64,000 nucleotides of DNA from Peptostreptococcaceae bacterium VA2 (GCA_000686145.1 JMMB01000007.1:1674001-1738000), one strand, 5' to 3'; shown: positions 28,527 to 38,467, counted from the first letter of the stretch. The notes: a model not told the origin generated them from the letters alone. A program made the numbers and translations.

Positions 28527-29750
28527 ATGAAAGAGAAAGTTGTATTGGCATATTCAGGAGGATTAGATACATCTATAATAATACCATGGTTAAAAGAAAA
28601 CTATGATATAGAGGTAATAGCAGTATCTGTAAATGTAGGTCAAGAGGATAATATGGGAGAAGTTTATGAAAAAGCCTTGAAAAGTGGCGCAGCAAGGGTA
28701 TATGTAGATGATTTAAGTGAAAAATTTGTGACAGAAACTATCTTTAAGGCAATAAAAGCTGAGGCAAAATATGAAGGAAAGTACTTGCTTGGAACATCAT
28801 TAGCAAGACCAATAATAGCTAAAAGATTAGTAGAAGTGGCACATTTAGAAGATGCAAAATATATATGTCATGGATGCACAGGGAAAGGAAATGATCAAGT
28901 AAGATTCGAAGCTTCAATAGCGGCGCTTGATCCAACTATAAAAATTATAGCACCATGGAGAATATGGGATATAAAGTCAAGAGAAGATGCTATAGAATAT
29001 GCAAATAAGAACAATATTCCTATAACTGTAACTAAAGAAAAAATATACTCAGTCGATGCAAATCTTTGGCATACATCTACTGAAGGTGGAGATATAGAAT
29101 ATCTAGAAAATGAACATCAAAATCATATATATAAAAAATGCGTACCATTAGAAGAAACAACCAATACACCTGAATATATTGAAATAGATTTTGAAAAAGG
29201 AATTCCAACAAGAGTAAATGGCAAAGAACTTTCACCTGTAGAAATAGTAAAAGTCTTAAATGAGATAGGTTCAAAGCATGGAATTGGAGTAATTGACATA
29301 ATTGAAAATAGATTAGTTGGGATGAAATCAAGAGGAATATATGAGACTCCAGGAGGTACAATACTTTATGAAGCACATAATATATTAGAAAGTGCAACTC
29401 TAGATAAAGAGGCTCTACATTTTAAACAGATGGTGTCATTAAAATATGGAGAACTTATATATAATGGTTTATGGTATTCAAAGATAAGAGAGGCAATAGA
29501 TGCATTTATAGACGAAACACAAGAGAATGTATCTGGAACTGTTAAAATGAAACTTTACAAAGGCTTTATAAAACCTGCAGGTATATTTACAGAAAATGCC
29601 CTTTATGATCATTCTATATCATCATTTGGAGATAGCGAATTATATGACCATAAAGATGCACAAGGATTTATAAATTTATTTACATTACCTCTTAAAATTA
29701 AAGCTATGAAAAAAATAAATAAAGAAAATAAATATGAAGAGATAAGTTAA
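28527..29750 (+). CDS. argG: Argininosuccinate synthase
   Basis: A 407-residue enzyme that joins citrulline and aspartate with ATP to form argininosuccinate in arginine synthesis. The PP-loop [15 protein letters not shown] is at residue 9. [32 protein letters not shown], the citrulline-site [14 protein letters not shown] and the C-terminal [14 protein letters not shown] are present. TTGGAGG precedes the ATG. It is cotranscribed with argH and controlled by the upstream T-box. No earlier arginine genes lie nearby, so citrulline may come from elsewhere. Confidence 0.98.
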   Translation: MKEKVVLAYSGGLDTSIIIPWLKENYDIEVIAVSVNVGQEDNMGEVYEKALKSGAARVYVDDLSEKFVTETIFKAIKAEAKYEGKYLLGTSLARPIIAKRLVEVAHLEDAKYICHGCTGKGNDQVRFEASIAALDPTIKIIAPWRIWDIKSREDAIEYANKNNIPITVTKEKIYSVDANLWHTSTEGGDIEYLENEHQNHIYKKCVPLEETTNTPEYIEIDFEKGIPTRVNGKELSPVEIVKVLNEIGSKHGIGVIDIIENRLVGMKSRGIYETPGGTILYEAHNILESATLDKEALHFKQMVSLKYGELIYNGLWYSKIREAIDAFIDETQENVSGTVKMKLYKGFIKPAGIFTENALYDHSISSFGDSELYDHKDAQGFINLFTLPLKIKAMKKINKENKYEEIS

Positions 29751-29762
29751 GAGGTGATGAAT

Positions 29763-31079
29763 ATGAAACTGTGGGGCGGACGATTTAGAAAAGAAGAAAA
29801 TAAACTTATGGAAGAATTTAATAAATCATTTGATTATGATAATATTTTATATAAAAAAGATATTGAAGGAAGTATAGCACATGTATATATGCAAGTTCAT
29901 TGTAACCTATTAACAGAAGAAGAAGGGATAACTATAATTGATGGATTAAATAGTATACAAGAAGATATATATAATGGAGAGGTAAAGTTAGAGGGGAATT
30001 ATGAAGATATACATAGCTTTATAGAAATAAATCTAATACAAAGAGTTGGTGACATAGGTAAAAAACTTCATACAGCACGTAGCAGAAATGATCAAGTAGC
30101 AACAGATATGAGATTATATGCGAAGGAAAAAACTATTAGTTTAATAGAATTAATTTCAAATCTTAAAAAAACTGTAAAAATAGTTGCAGATAAAAACTGT
30201 GTTATTATGCCGGGGTATACACATCTTCAAAGAGCTCAAGTAGTTACTTTTAAGCATCATTTTATGGCGTATTATAGTATGTTTGATAGAGATGAAAAAA
30301 GATTGAAAAATGCACTAGAAATATTAGATGAATGCCCTTTAGGATGTGGTGCTTTAGCTGGAACTACTCATAATATAGATAGAAATATAACTAAAGAAAA
30401 ACTAGGATTTAAAAGAATAGTAGAGAATTATATGGATGGAGTAAGTGATAGAGATTATTTATTAGAGCTTATGGGTGATTTTTCTATAATAATGATGCAT
30501 TTAAGTAGATTAAGTGAAGAGTTAATTTTATGGAGTAGTCAAGAATTTAGATTTATAGAAATAGATGATTTGTATACAACAGGAAGCAGTATAATGCCAC
30601 AGAAAAAAAATCCTGATGGTGCAGAATTGATAAGAGGAAAAACTGGTAGGGTATATGGAAATTTATTTGGGTTACTTACAGTTATGAAAGGGTTACCGCT
30701 TGCTTATAATAAAGATATGCAAGAAGATAAAGAAGGATTTTTTGATAGTATAAATACAATAGAAATGTGTATTTCGGTTATGGAAAAAATGATAGCTACT
30801 ATCACAGTGAATGAAGTAAATATGAAAAAAGCCGTAAGTCGTGGTTTTTTAAATGCTACTGAAGTTGCAGACTATTTAGTTAAAAATGGTGTAGCTTTTA
30901 GAGATGCACATGGTATTGTTGGAAGTATTGTAATTTATTGTGAAGATAATGATAAGGCTATAGAGGAGTTATGTTTAGATGAATTATGTAAATTCTGTGA
31001 AGTGTTTAAAGAAGATATATATGAATTTATAGATTATGAAAATATTTTAAATAAAGGGATAAAAAAATATATACTATAA
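29763..31079 (+). CDS. argH: Argininosuccinate lyase
   Basis: A 438-residue enzyme that splits argininosuccinate to arginine and fumarate. The start MKLWGGRF is the family's usual N terminus and lies after AAGAGGTG, so I prefer ATG 29763 over GTG 29754. HTARSRNDQVATDMRLY, GYTHLQRAQ and the signature TGSSIMPQKKNPDGAELIRGK with its catalytic Ser are intact. It is 12 bases after argG and is the last gene of the operon. The natural terminator downstream was split by IS copy 2. Confidence 0.98.
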   Translation: MKLWGGRFRKEENKLMEEFNKSFDYDNILYKKDIEGSIAHVYMQVHCNLLTEEEGITIIDGLNSIQEDIYNGEVKLEGNYEDIHSFIEINLIQRVGDIGKKLHTARSRNDQVATDMRLYAKEKTISLIELISNLKKTVKIVADKNCVIMPGYTHLQRAQVVTFKHHFMAYYSMFDRDEKRLKNALEILDECPLGCGALAGTTHNIDRNITKEKLGFKRIVENYMDGVSDRDYLLELMGDFSIIMMHLSRLSEELILWSSQEFRFIEIDDLYTTGSSIMPQKKNPDGAELIRGKTGRVYGNLFGLLTVMKGLPLAYNKDMQEDKEGFFDSINTIEMCISVMEKMIATITVNEVNMKKAVSRGFLNATEVADYLVKNGVAFRDAHGIVGSIVIYCEDNDKAIEELCLDELCKFCEVFKEDIYEFIDYENILNKGIKKYIL

Positions 31080-31235
31080 AGAAGTAATAATTTTAAAGTT
31101 AAATATATTAACTTTAAAATTAAACATAAAAGTTTGATAAATAGCAACATTATCATCATTTAAAATAAATAGCTTATATTACTGGAATTGATTATGAACT
31201 GCCCCCTGTCAAGTAGACAGTGTAAAAAATAAAAA

Positions 31236-32147
31236 CTAAGCAGATAAGGTCTGTTCTCGATATTCTATCGGAGCAAGGCCTTTTAACTTTTTCTGTAATC
31301 TTTTATTATTATAAAAATCTATGTAATTATCAATTGATAATTTTAATTCATCAAAAGTATTAAATTTTCTTAAATAGTACATTTCAGATTTAATAATTCC
31401 CCAAAAACCCTCCATAGGTCCGTTATCTATACATCTTCCCACTCGTGACATGCTTTGTGTTGCAGATATACTATCTAGTTTTGATTTAAAAACTTTATTT
31501 GTGTATTGAAATCCACGATCACTATGAAACAATGGCTTCGCCGTAGGATTATTTTTAATGGCTAAATCAAAGGTCTCAAATACTAATTGGTTATTATTTG
31601 AATGTCCTAATACATATGAAACGATACTATTATCTCCCAAATCTAATATTGCACTTAAATAGGCCTTTGTCCCATTAGCTAACTTAAACTCTGTTACATC
31701 AGTTAACCATTTATTATTAGGCGAAGCCTCAATAAATTTCCTATTTAGTATATTTTCAGCTGTTATTTGTGGTGTACTTTTAATGTATTTTTTTCTCTTT
31801 TTACGAATCACTGATTGCAAATTTACACACTTCATTAAACGATAAATTCTTTTGTGATTATAGCATTTGCCTAGAGTTCTATTAACATTCATAGTTATAC
31901 GTCTATATCCATAAACGCCATTTACTTCATTATATATTTTAATTATTTCCTCTAAAATAGCTACATTTTCCTTATCTACAACTGTTTCGACTTTATTTAA
32001 CCATTTATAATATGAAGAGCGAGAAATAGAAGCAAAACTGCATAGTGCTAATATAGAATAGCCTTCTTTATTTAGTTCTTTTATTGCAATATATATAGTT
32101 TTTTTCTTAATATTAGTTAGCCTCGCCTCCTTTCTACTTCCTCCAAT
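31236..32147 (-). CDS. IS copy 2 OrfB transposase (DDE)
   Basis: Catalytic IS3-family transposase domain with WLTDVTEF, FHSDRGFQY and the Glu in GIIKSEMYYL. It is read by -1 frameshift from OrfA at the A_AAA_AAA heptamer, which corresponds to 18439-18445 in copy 1. The internal ATG near 31892 gives a 218-residue product identical to that of copy 1. Confidence 0.93.
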   Translation of the reverse strand: MGGSRKEARLTNIKKKTIYIAIKELNKEGYSILALCSFASISRSSYYKWLNKVETVVDKENVAILEEIIKIYNEVNGVYGYRRITMNVNRTLGKCYNHKRIYRLMKCVNLQSVIRKKRKKYIKSTPQITAENILNRKFIEASPNNKWLTDVTEFKLANGTKAYLSAILDLGDNSIVSYVLGHSNNNQLVFETFDLAIKNNPTAKPLFHSDRGFQYTNKVFKSKLDSISATQSMSRVGRCIDNGPMEGFWGIIKSEMYYLRKFNTFDELKLSIDNYIDFYNNKRLQKKLKGLAPIEYREQTLSA

Positions 32148-32803
32148 TTTTTTAAAAAAGCATTCTCCATTTCTAAACGTTTATTTTGTGCTTTAAGTAG
32201 TTTTATTTGTACTTCTAATTTTTTATTCTCACTCATTGCCTCTGTATTTTTAGACTTTCCACGATTATCAACTAGTGCTTCGCACCCATTTTCGTTATAT
32301 TTTTTAACCCAAGTGTAAACTTGTTGATATGATACTTTATATTTATCTGAAGTTAATTGGTAATTATCATTATTTTCAATACAAAATGCTACTATTTCAA
32401 TTCTTTCACCATATGTTGTTTTTCTGCCTTTAATCATAATTTTATCCTCTCTTCTGTTATGAGATCTATTTATACTATGATTATTATTATACTTCATAAT
32501 CCAGTTTTGAAGTGAACGTCTAGATGATAGATTATATTTAAGTGCTATATCTTCTAATGAACCTTTACCAGAAATATAATCGTTAATGGCAAGCATTTTA
32601 ACTTCATTTGAATAGAATGTATTTTTAGATGATGATTTAAGCCCTTCGGCTCCATACTTTTTATACTTATGAATCCATTCATAAAATATTGTTTTACCAA
32701 CTCCAATCATTTCACAGATAGCCATTGGACCCTTTTCACCATTTAAATACATTTCAATTGATTTAATTTTTGTTTCAAAATCTATTTTAGATTTTCTTGA
32801 CAT
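32117..32803 (-). CDS. IS copy 2 OrfA (intact)
   Basis: A 228-residue DNA-binding half of the transposase with two helix-turn-helix units and a C-terminal KKLEVQIKLLKAQNKRLEME coiled coil. Unlike copy 1, the codon at the break point is TCA (RRSLQNW). This copy can therefore make OrfA and the OrfAB fusion, and could act in trans on copy 1. Confidence 0.93.
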   Translation of the reverse strand: MSRKSKIDFETKIKSIEMYLNGEKGPMAICEMIGVGKTIFYEWIHKYKKYGAEGLKSSSKNTFYSNEVKMLAINDYISGKGSLEDIALKYNLSSRRSLQNWIMKYNNNHSINRSHNRREDKIMIKGRKTTYGERIEIVAFCIENNDNYQLTSDKYKVSYQQVYTWVKKYNENGCEALVDNRGKSKNTEAMSENKKLEVQIKLLKAQNKRLEMENAFLKKLEEVERRRG

Positions 32804-32935
32804 AAAAATATACTCCCTTCATAGTGACAGTTTTTATTATTTCAACTGTCTACTATAAAGGGAGCATATCATTATTTCCAGTAATATAAGCTATTCAAGA
32901 TTATATTTATAAAATTATGCACATTTATTATAAAT

Positions 32936-33325
32936 TTAGAAAATATGATTTAAGTCACATTTTTCACTTTCTAATATATTACGCAAAGTTTTTTTTATAT
33001 GAACTAGTTGCTCAAGAGACATAGATTTATCTTTGCAAAAAACGGAATTATCTAAAATATCTAAATATAAACATATATTATCAAAATACTCATGATGTAG
33101 TATTTTATACCATCTTTCCTTTTCTTGATTAAAGTCTTTATGATATTTATCTAATTCTATTCTTGTGTTTTCCCAATCATCTTTTTTTATATAAGTTTTT
33201 ATAGTGTCAGCTCTAGAAATATATATATCTGTAAATTCTTGGATTTCACTATTTATATGTAGTCCAAATACTACAAATAAGCATGTAAATATTACTGCAT
33301 AAATTAAAGACTTCAAAATATTCAC
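32936..33325 (-). CDS. DUF4363-family membrane-anchored protein
   Basis: A 129-residue protein with one N-terminal membrane anchor (SLIYAVIFTCLFVVFGL) and a helical extracellular part (YIKKDDWENTRIELDKYHKDF, KERWYKILHHEYFDNI). The W...L....W..l..H.E.d.I pattern is typical of DUF4363. Function is unknown. It follows a DUF421 gene by 11 bases; this pair is common in clostridia. The start is GTG 33325, or TTG 33316, which has better spacing from GAGGTG. Confidence 0.8.
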   Translation of the reverse strand: MNILKSLIYAVIFTCLFVVFGLHINSEIQEFTDIYISRADTIKTYIKKDDWENTRIELDKYHKDFNQEKERWYKILHHEYFDNICLYLDILDNSVFCKDKSMSLEQLVHIKKTLRNILESEKCDLNHIF

Positions 33326-33336
33326 CTCAATATATT

Positions 33337-33993
33337 TTAAATTTTCTTTTTTTGAATAAGCACTTTATCATTTTCATCTATAGTTAAAAGAAGAACATCT
33401 TTAACATTTTCAATTTGATTAGAACTTAAAACTTCAAATAGCCAATTAATATCTTTATTAAGAATCTTAATATTATGATTTATAATTTGGCCGTCTATGA
33501 TTAAAGATAAAGGAAGATGATTAAATTCATAAGCGGGAGTACTACTGTATGAAGAACTAGGAAGTACACTTAAATTACCATCAGTTTCAAGTATTGCATA
33601 CTGAACATCTGAAATTTTAAAATAACCTAAAACTCTAAGTTGTTCTAATAGTTCGTCAATTGTAACTCTTTCCTTTTTTAGTACTTTAAAGTTTATTTTA
33701 CCTTTTTCAATTAGGATAGAAGGTTTTCCAGATAAAAACACTCTAACTGTTCTACTTTTTAAAGCGATATATGAAATTACTATTTGCATAAATACAAGTC
33801 CAGTAACAGCAGCAATACCGTTGACTATAGGTATGTTGTTATTTTCCATAGGTACAGCAGCAACTTCAGCAATTAAAAGTGTTATAACTAAATCAAATGA
33901 GTTCATTTCGGCTATCTCACCTTTTCCCATAATTCTTAAGCCTATTAAAACTACTATGTATAGCAAAATACTTCTTATTAAGACTACAATCAT
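33337..33993 (-). CDS. DUF421/YetF-family membrane protein
   Basis: A 218-residue protein with three N-terminal membrane segments (LIRSILLYIVVLIGL and following) and a cytoplasmic alpha/beta part. Typical blocks are RIMGKGEIAEMNSFDLVITLLIAE, GKPSILIEKGKINFKVLKKER and LLEQLRVLGYFKISDVQYAILETDG. Related YetF proteins affect spore or membrane physiology, but the biochemical role is unknown. I place the start at 33993 after AAAGGAT; the longer upstream frame lacks a ribosome site. It is divergent from miaB and translated with the DUF4363 gene. Confidence 0.88.
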   Translation of the reverse strand: MIVVLIRSILLYIVVLIGLRIMGKGEIAEMNSFDLVITLLIAEVAAVPMENNNIPIVNGIAAVTGLVFMQIVISYIALKSRTVRVFLSGKPSILIEKGKINFKVLKKERVTIDELLEQLRVLGYFKISDVQYAILETDGNLSVLPSSSYSSTPAYEFNHLPLSLIIDGQIINHNIKILNKDINWLFEVLSSNQIENVKDVLLLTIDENDKVLIQKKKI

Positions 33994-34186
33994 TATTAGC
34001 ATCCTTTCGAAATCATATAATAAATTAGTATGGCCTATATATAAATATTGATGCACAAAACTTAAACTGAATATCTTTAAAATTTGATGTAAATTTGATA
34101 TAATAAGTTTTAATACTATATTTAAGTAATATAAAATGATTAAAGTGAGATTTAATGTAAACAAAGCAATAATGGGGGGAAGATAA

Positions 34187-35620
34187 ATGAGTAAAAGAAA
34201 ACAAGTGCAAGTTCCTATAGAAAAAATTCAAGAACAAGATAGATTCATAGAAGCAATAGCAGAGCAAAATTCAAGATATTATGCTATACATAGTTCCAAA
34301 CCAAGATATTTAATACAAACATTTGGATGCCAAATGAATGAACACGATTCTGAAAATTTATGTGCAATGCTTGAGGAAATGGGATATGAAAGAGGAATCA
34401 CTGCTGGAGAATGTGATTTAATCATATACAATACATGTGCGGTAAGAGAAAATGCAGAACTTAAAGTTTATGGAAATCTTGGGCAATTAAAACTTGAAAA
34501 AAGAAAAAATCCTGATTTGAAAATAGCTGTTTGTGGATGCATGATGCAGCAACCTCATGTTGTTAAAGAATTAAAATCAAAGTATAGACACGTAGACTTA
34601 GTGTTTGGGACACATAATTTATATAAATTTCCTGAATTATTAACAAACTCAATGGATACTAAGAAAATGTTAGTAGACGTATGGGATGTTGATGGTGAGG
34701 TTGTAGAAGGTCTTAGAAGTACTAGAAAATTTGAACTTAAAGCTTTTGTAAATATAATGTATGGATGTAATAATTTCTGTACCTATTGTATAGTTCCTTA
34801 CACAAGAGGTAGAGAAAGAAGTAGAACATCTGAAGACATAATGAATGAAATAAAAGAATTAGCGGCAAATGGAACAAAAGAAATTACATTATTAGGTCAA
34901 AATGTCGATTCTTATGGAAAGACATTAGAAGAGTCTATAACATTTGATAAACTTTTAAGAATGGTAAATGAAGTAGAAGGAATAGAAAGAATTAGATTTA
35001 TGACATCTCATCCTAAAGATATATCTGATGAAGTTATATATGCAATGAGAGATTGTGATAAGGTGTGTGAATATCTACACTTACCAATTCAATGTGGAAG
35101 TACTCCATTACTTAAAAGAATGAATAGACATTACACTAAAGAATATTATTTAGACATAATAGAAAAAGCTAAAAATGAAGTTAAAGATATTGCATTTTCT
35201 ACAGATTTAATGATAGGTTTCCCTGGAGAAACTGAAAAAGATTTATTAGATACTATAGATGTAGTAGAAAAAGTAAGATATGACTCCGCATTTACATTTA
35301 TATACTCAAAAAGAAAAGGTACTCCTGCTGCACAGATGCCAGACCAAATACCAGAGGATATAAAACATGAAAGATTTAATAAAGTATTAAATAAAGTAAA
35401 TGAAATATGTGCAGATATAAATAAAAATTATATTGGAAAATCAGTTGAAGTATTAGTTGAAGGAAAAAGTAAAAATGATAATACTAAATTTACTGGTAGA
35501 ACGAGACAAAACAAATTAGTAAACTTTGAAGCTGACGAAATAGAATTAGCAGGAAAATTAGTTATGGTAAACATAACTAGTGCTAATACCTTTTCATTAA
35601 ATGGATTAATAGTTAAGTAA
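34187..35620 (+). CDS. miaB: tRNA-2-methylthio-N6-dimethylallyladenosine synthase
   Basis: Radical-SAM methylthiotransferase of 477 residues that adds a 2-methylthio group at A37 of tRNA. The N-terminal UPF0004 domain has Cys residues in TFGCQMNEHDSE, NTCAVRENAE and VCGCMMQQ for the auxiliary cluster. The radical-SAM motif CNNFCTYCIVP binds the SAM cluster. A C-terminal TRAM domain (KSVEVLVEGKSK) follows. The ~35-residue N-terminal extension is usual in clostridia. GGGGGGAAG precedes the ATG. Confidence 0.97.
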   Translation: MSKRKQVQVPIEKIQEQDRFIEAIAEQNSRYYAIHSSKPRYLIQTFGCQMNEHDSENLCAMLEEMGYERGITAGECDLIIYNTCAVRENAELKVYGNLGQLKLEKRKNPDLKIAVCGCMMQQPHVVKELKSKYRHVDLVFGTHNLYKFPELLTNSMDTKKMLVDVWDVDGEVVEGLRSTRKFELKAFVNIMYGCNNFCTYCIVPYTRGRERSRTSEDIMNEIKELAANGTKEITLLGQNVDSYGKTLEESITFDKLLRMVNEVEGIERIRFMTSHPKDISDEVIYAMRDCDKVCEYLHLPIQCGSTPLLKRMNRHYTKEYYLDIIEKAKNEVKDIAFSTDLMIGFPGETEKDLLDTIDVVEKVRYDSAFTFIYSKRKGTPAAQMPDQIPEDIKHERFNKVLNKVNEICADINKNYIGKSVEVLVEGKSKNDNTKFTGRTRQNKLVNFEADEIELAGKLVMVNITSANTFSLNGLIVK

Positions 35621-35626
35621 AAAACA

Positions 35627-35674
35627 AAAAAGGTGTAGATGATTTATTTAAAAATAAATTATCTACACCTTTTT
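35627..35674 (+). terminator. Terminator of miaB
   Basis: AAAAAGGTGTAGAT pairs with ATCTACACCTTTTT, and GATTTATTT with AAATAAATT, with a one-base bulge, forming a long stem ending in T residues. Confidence 0.85.
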
Positions 35675-36026
35675 ATTTGAATAAAATAGTTGATTAATAT
35701 AAAATTTATATTTCTACAAAAACGATAAAACAAGTGTATAAAGTGAAAAAATTAAACACATAATAAACATGTATATTAAATGATATACGTAAAAATCTGT
35801 TCATATAAGTTTACTTATTTAAAAATATTTAAAATACTGTTTTAAAATTGATAATATTCGAGAAAAACGTTGATTTATGTCGAATAAAATAGTATTATAT
35901 AAATATAAAAAAAATCCTAGGAAAACGCTGTATATCACTGTTTATAAATAATAGGCGTTTGAATGATACATTATTCATAAATTCTCCTATTGTCTAATTA
36001 TTAAATAAATGAATGGAGGGATTTCA
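35675..36026. other. AT-rich leader region before the OPT transporter
   Basis: No gene or known riboswitch is seen. An inverted repeat (AAACGC near 35923 and GCGTTT at 35955-35960) lies about 70 bases before the ribosome site and could be a weak leader hairpin. The rest is AT-rich and without clear motifs. Confidence 0.4.
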
Positions 36027-37949
36027 ATGAAGAAAAAATTACCTAAAGAGGCATATGGTGGTGTACATGGAAAAGATTATGTTCCATATATAACTGACAA
36101 GTCTAAAACAGGTGGAAATGTAGCTGTATTAATTATAGGTATTATCTTAGCAGCTGTCTTTGCAGCTTCAACAGCTTATTCTGGAATGAAATCAGGACTT
36201 ACAGTTGCGGCAGGAATACCTGGAGCTATAATAGGTTCAGTATTAGTTGGAGCATTTGCAAACAAAAAAGGGCTTCTTGGAAAAAATATAATCCAAGGTA
36301 TGTCAAGTGGTGGTGAATCCATTGCGAGTGGTATGATCTTCGTATTACCAGCTGTTATTTTAATTGGTAGTCAATTTAGCTTCATTGAAGGAGTGATTGT
36401 TGGTGTTGGTGGTGTCCTATTTAGTGTAGGGTGTTCAACATTAGTCTATAATTACTTAATAGTTGAAGAACATGGTAAGCTTATGTACCCAGAATCTATG
36501 GCTATATCGGAAACACTTGTTGCTTCAGATGCTGGTGGAGATGCTATAAAATTCATGGGAATTGGATTCGTAATAAGTGGAATTATTAATTTATTGACAA
36601 GTTCATTCTTAAACGTGGTAAATAACGTTATGACTGCTGTGGGAAGCACATTCTATAAATGGAAGTTTTCAATAGAAGTAAACCCTCTTCTTTTAGGAAT
36701 TGGATTCATAGTAGGTCTTGAAGTATCTTTAACGATGTTTGCAGGATCTATATTTGCAAACTTTGGTGTAGCGCCTTTAATAGGTTACTTTACTGATATG
36801 GCTGCTGATGGAGCTACAGTATGGAATAATACTTCAATGGCTATTAATCAAATGGATGTTAATGCAATTTCTAGTAGTTATGTAAAATATATAGGTGCTG
36901 GTATGATGCTTTGTGGTGGTATAATAGGTGCAGTTAAACTTATACCAACTATTGTAGTATCCCTAAAAGAAACACTTAAAGCAAAATCGAATGGTGGAAA
37001 TGATGGAGAAAACTCATCTAGCCACATGATAATTTTATTAGGTGGAATTATACTTGGGTTTGTAGCAGCATTTTTATTCTCTGGAAATATTATGATGGCT
37101 ATATTAGGAGCTATTGTTTCAATGTTATTATCTTTATTATTTGTTATAGTAGCAGGACGTTTAACTGGTACAATAGGTACATCAAACCTACCAGTTTCAG
37201 GTATGACAATAGCATCTTTAGTTATATTAACATTGTTATTTGTTGTAATGGGATGGAAAAGCAATACTGACAACAAATCATTACTTTTATTTGCTACTTT
37301 TATGGTTGTTGCTATAGCTACAGCTGGTGGATATACTCAATCTCAAAAGGTAACTTATATAGTTGGAGGTAGTAAAAGTGAAATGCAACGTTATTTCACA
37401 ATTGCTAGTATAGTTGGAGTAATAGTGGTTACTGGTACAATATTAGTACTTTCTGACCAACTTAAAGTTACTGGGGCAGATGCACAGTTTGCATTACCAC
37501 AAGCTAACTTAATGTCAACATTAACTTCAGGTATTATGTCAGGTGACTTACCTTGGGTTATGATTATTGCTGGTGTGTTTATGGCATTTGTACTTTACTT
37601 ATTAAATTTACCAATTATGACTATTGCTATAGGTTTCTATTTACCAATTGCAACAACTTCAATAATATTAGTTGGAGCTTTAATACGTGTAATAGTTGAA
37701 AAAATGTCTAAGAATACAGAATTAAAAGAAGTTAGAGTTGCAAATGGTATAAGTTTATCTTCCGGTCTTGTTGCTGGTGGTTCTATAATAGGTTTAATAG
37801 GAATCATATTACAAGTAACAGGGATTATAAAACCAAATGTACCAGTTGGATTTGCAGCAAGTAATACTATGGCGATCATTTTACTAATAGTGTTAGCTGT
37901 ATCTACAACAGTAGCTATCCTTTCATCTAAGGTAAAGCATGATGAATAA
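36027..37949 (+). CDS. OPT-family oligopeptide transporter
   Basis: A 640-residue polytopic transporter of the oligopeptide (OPT/YSL) family, with about 14-16 hydrophobic segments. Family marks are the N-terminal YSGMKSGLTVAAGIPGAIIG, LGKNIIQGMSSGGESIASG and MYPESMAISETLVASDAGGDA blocks. It probably imports small peptides or peptide-like metal chelates by proton coupling. ATG 36027 follows GGAGGG; the earlier ATG 36009 lacks a site. Its end overlaps the PqqD-like gene by 11 bases, so translation is likely coupled. Confidence 0.93.
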   Translation: MKKKLPKEAYGGVHGKDYVPYITDKSKTGGNVAVLIIGIILAAVFAASTAYSGMKSGLTVAAGIPGAIIGSVLVGAFANKKGLLGKNIIQGMSSGGESIASGMIFVLPAVILIGSQFSFIEGVIVGVGGVLFSVGCSTLVYNYLIVEEHGKLMYPESMAISETLVASDAGGDAIKFMGIGFVISGIINLLTSSFLNVVNNVMTAVGSTFYKWKFSIEVNPLLLGIGFIVGLEVSLTMFAGSIFANFGVAPLIGYFTDMAADGATVWNNTSMAINQMDVNAISSSYVKYIGAGMMLCGGIIGAVKLIPTIVVSLKETLKAKSNGGNDGENSSSHMIILLGGIILGFVAAFLFSGNIMMAILGAIVSMLLSLLFVIVAGRLTGTIGTSNLPVSGMTIASLVILTLLFVVMGWKSNTDNKSLLLFATFMVVAIATAGGYTQSQKVTYIVGGSKSEMQRYFTIASIVGVIVVTGTILVLSDQLKVTGADAQFALPQANLMSTLTSGIMSGDLPWVMIIAGVFMAFVLYLLNLPIMTIAIGFYLPIATTSIILVGALIRVIVEKMSKNTELKEVRVANGISLSSGLVAGGSIIGLIGIILQVTGIIKPNVPVGFAASNTMAIILLIVLAVSTTVAILSSKVKHDE

Positions 37950-38286
37950 TGATGAAGTTTTAGGTATAGTATTTAAAATTTCTAATAATATTGAATATGA
38001 AATAAATAAAGGCGGAATTGTCACTATATCACAAAAACAAAATCACAGGATTCAAAATTTCTTTAGAAAATTAAAAGTTAAGATTCCAATGTATAAAAAA
38101 ATGGAACTAGATAAATATAGCAGTACTGTGTTTTCACAAATTGATGGGAAACAAACTGTCAAGGAGATTGGTGAATATTTAGAACTTAAATATGGTGAGG
38201 AATGTCACCCTCTTTATGAAAGATTACTAATGTTTTTAAATCATATTGAAGTTAATTGCAACTATATCGAAAGAGTAGATGTATAA
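37939..38286 (+). CDS. PqqD-like protein coupled to the OPT transporter
   Basis: A 115-residue protein whose residues ~50-110 match the PqqD fold pattern: ELDKYSSTVFSQIDGKQTVKEIGEYLE, then EECHPLYERLLMFLNHIE. PqqD domains bind leader peptides for radical-SAM peptide maturases. Here no maturase or precursor gene is nearby, and the gene overlaps the OPT transporter end (ATG 37939, transporter stop 37947-37949). A peptide-binding partner of the transporter is a reasonable inference but untested. Confidence 0.75.
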   Translation: MMNNDEVLGIVFKISNNIEYEINKGGIVTISQKQNHRIQNFFRKLKVKIPMYKKMELDKYSSTVFSQIDGKQTVKEIGEYLELKYGEECHPLYERLLMFLNHIEVNCNYIERVDV

Positions 38287-38310
38287 AAAATAGAATTTAA
38301 AAGTGAAATA

Positions 38311-38358
38311 ATACCCTGAAGAATAGATAATAAAAATCTATTGTTCGGGGTATTTTTA
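38311..38358 (+). terminator. Terminator of the OPT-PqqD operon
   Basis: Two 18-base arms (38311-38328 and 38336-38353) pair with a few mismatches and are followed by a T run. Confidence 0.8.
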
Positions 38359-38467
38359 TTATAATAAAAAAATAAATTTATCAAGAGTTAAAAAAAATAA
38401 GTTGCTATAAAAATATAACAATTGCTAAAATTTGATAATTATAGTACAATTAACTTGAAAATACATA

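Larger units (their letters stand above)
31195..32871 (-). mobile_element. IS3-family (IS150-like) insertion sequence, copy 2
   Basis: Same 1677-bp element as at 17721, in reverse orientation. The inverted repeat next to OrfB (31195-31221) is perfect. The other end (32845-32871) has six changes in its outer 17 bases. The target duplication is TTA (31192-31194 and 32872-32874). Outside it, 20-base arms at 31168-31187 and 32876-32895 are exact reverse complements, so this copy also lies in the loop of a hairpin, here downstream of argH. The transposase genes are intact but the damaged end probably immobilises this copy. Confidence 0.95.

Noticed and set aside
37939-38286. A RiPP (modified peptide) gene cluster around the PqqD-like gene
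   Set aside because: No radical-SAM enzyme, precursor peptide, protease or exporter lies nearby; only the OPT transporter adjoins.
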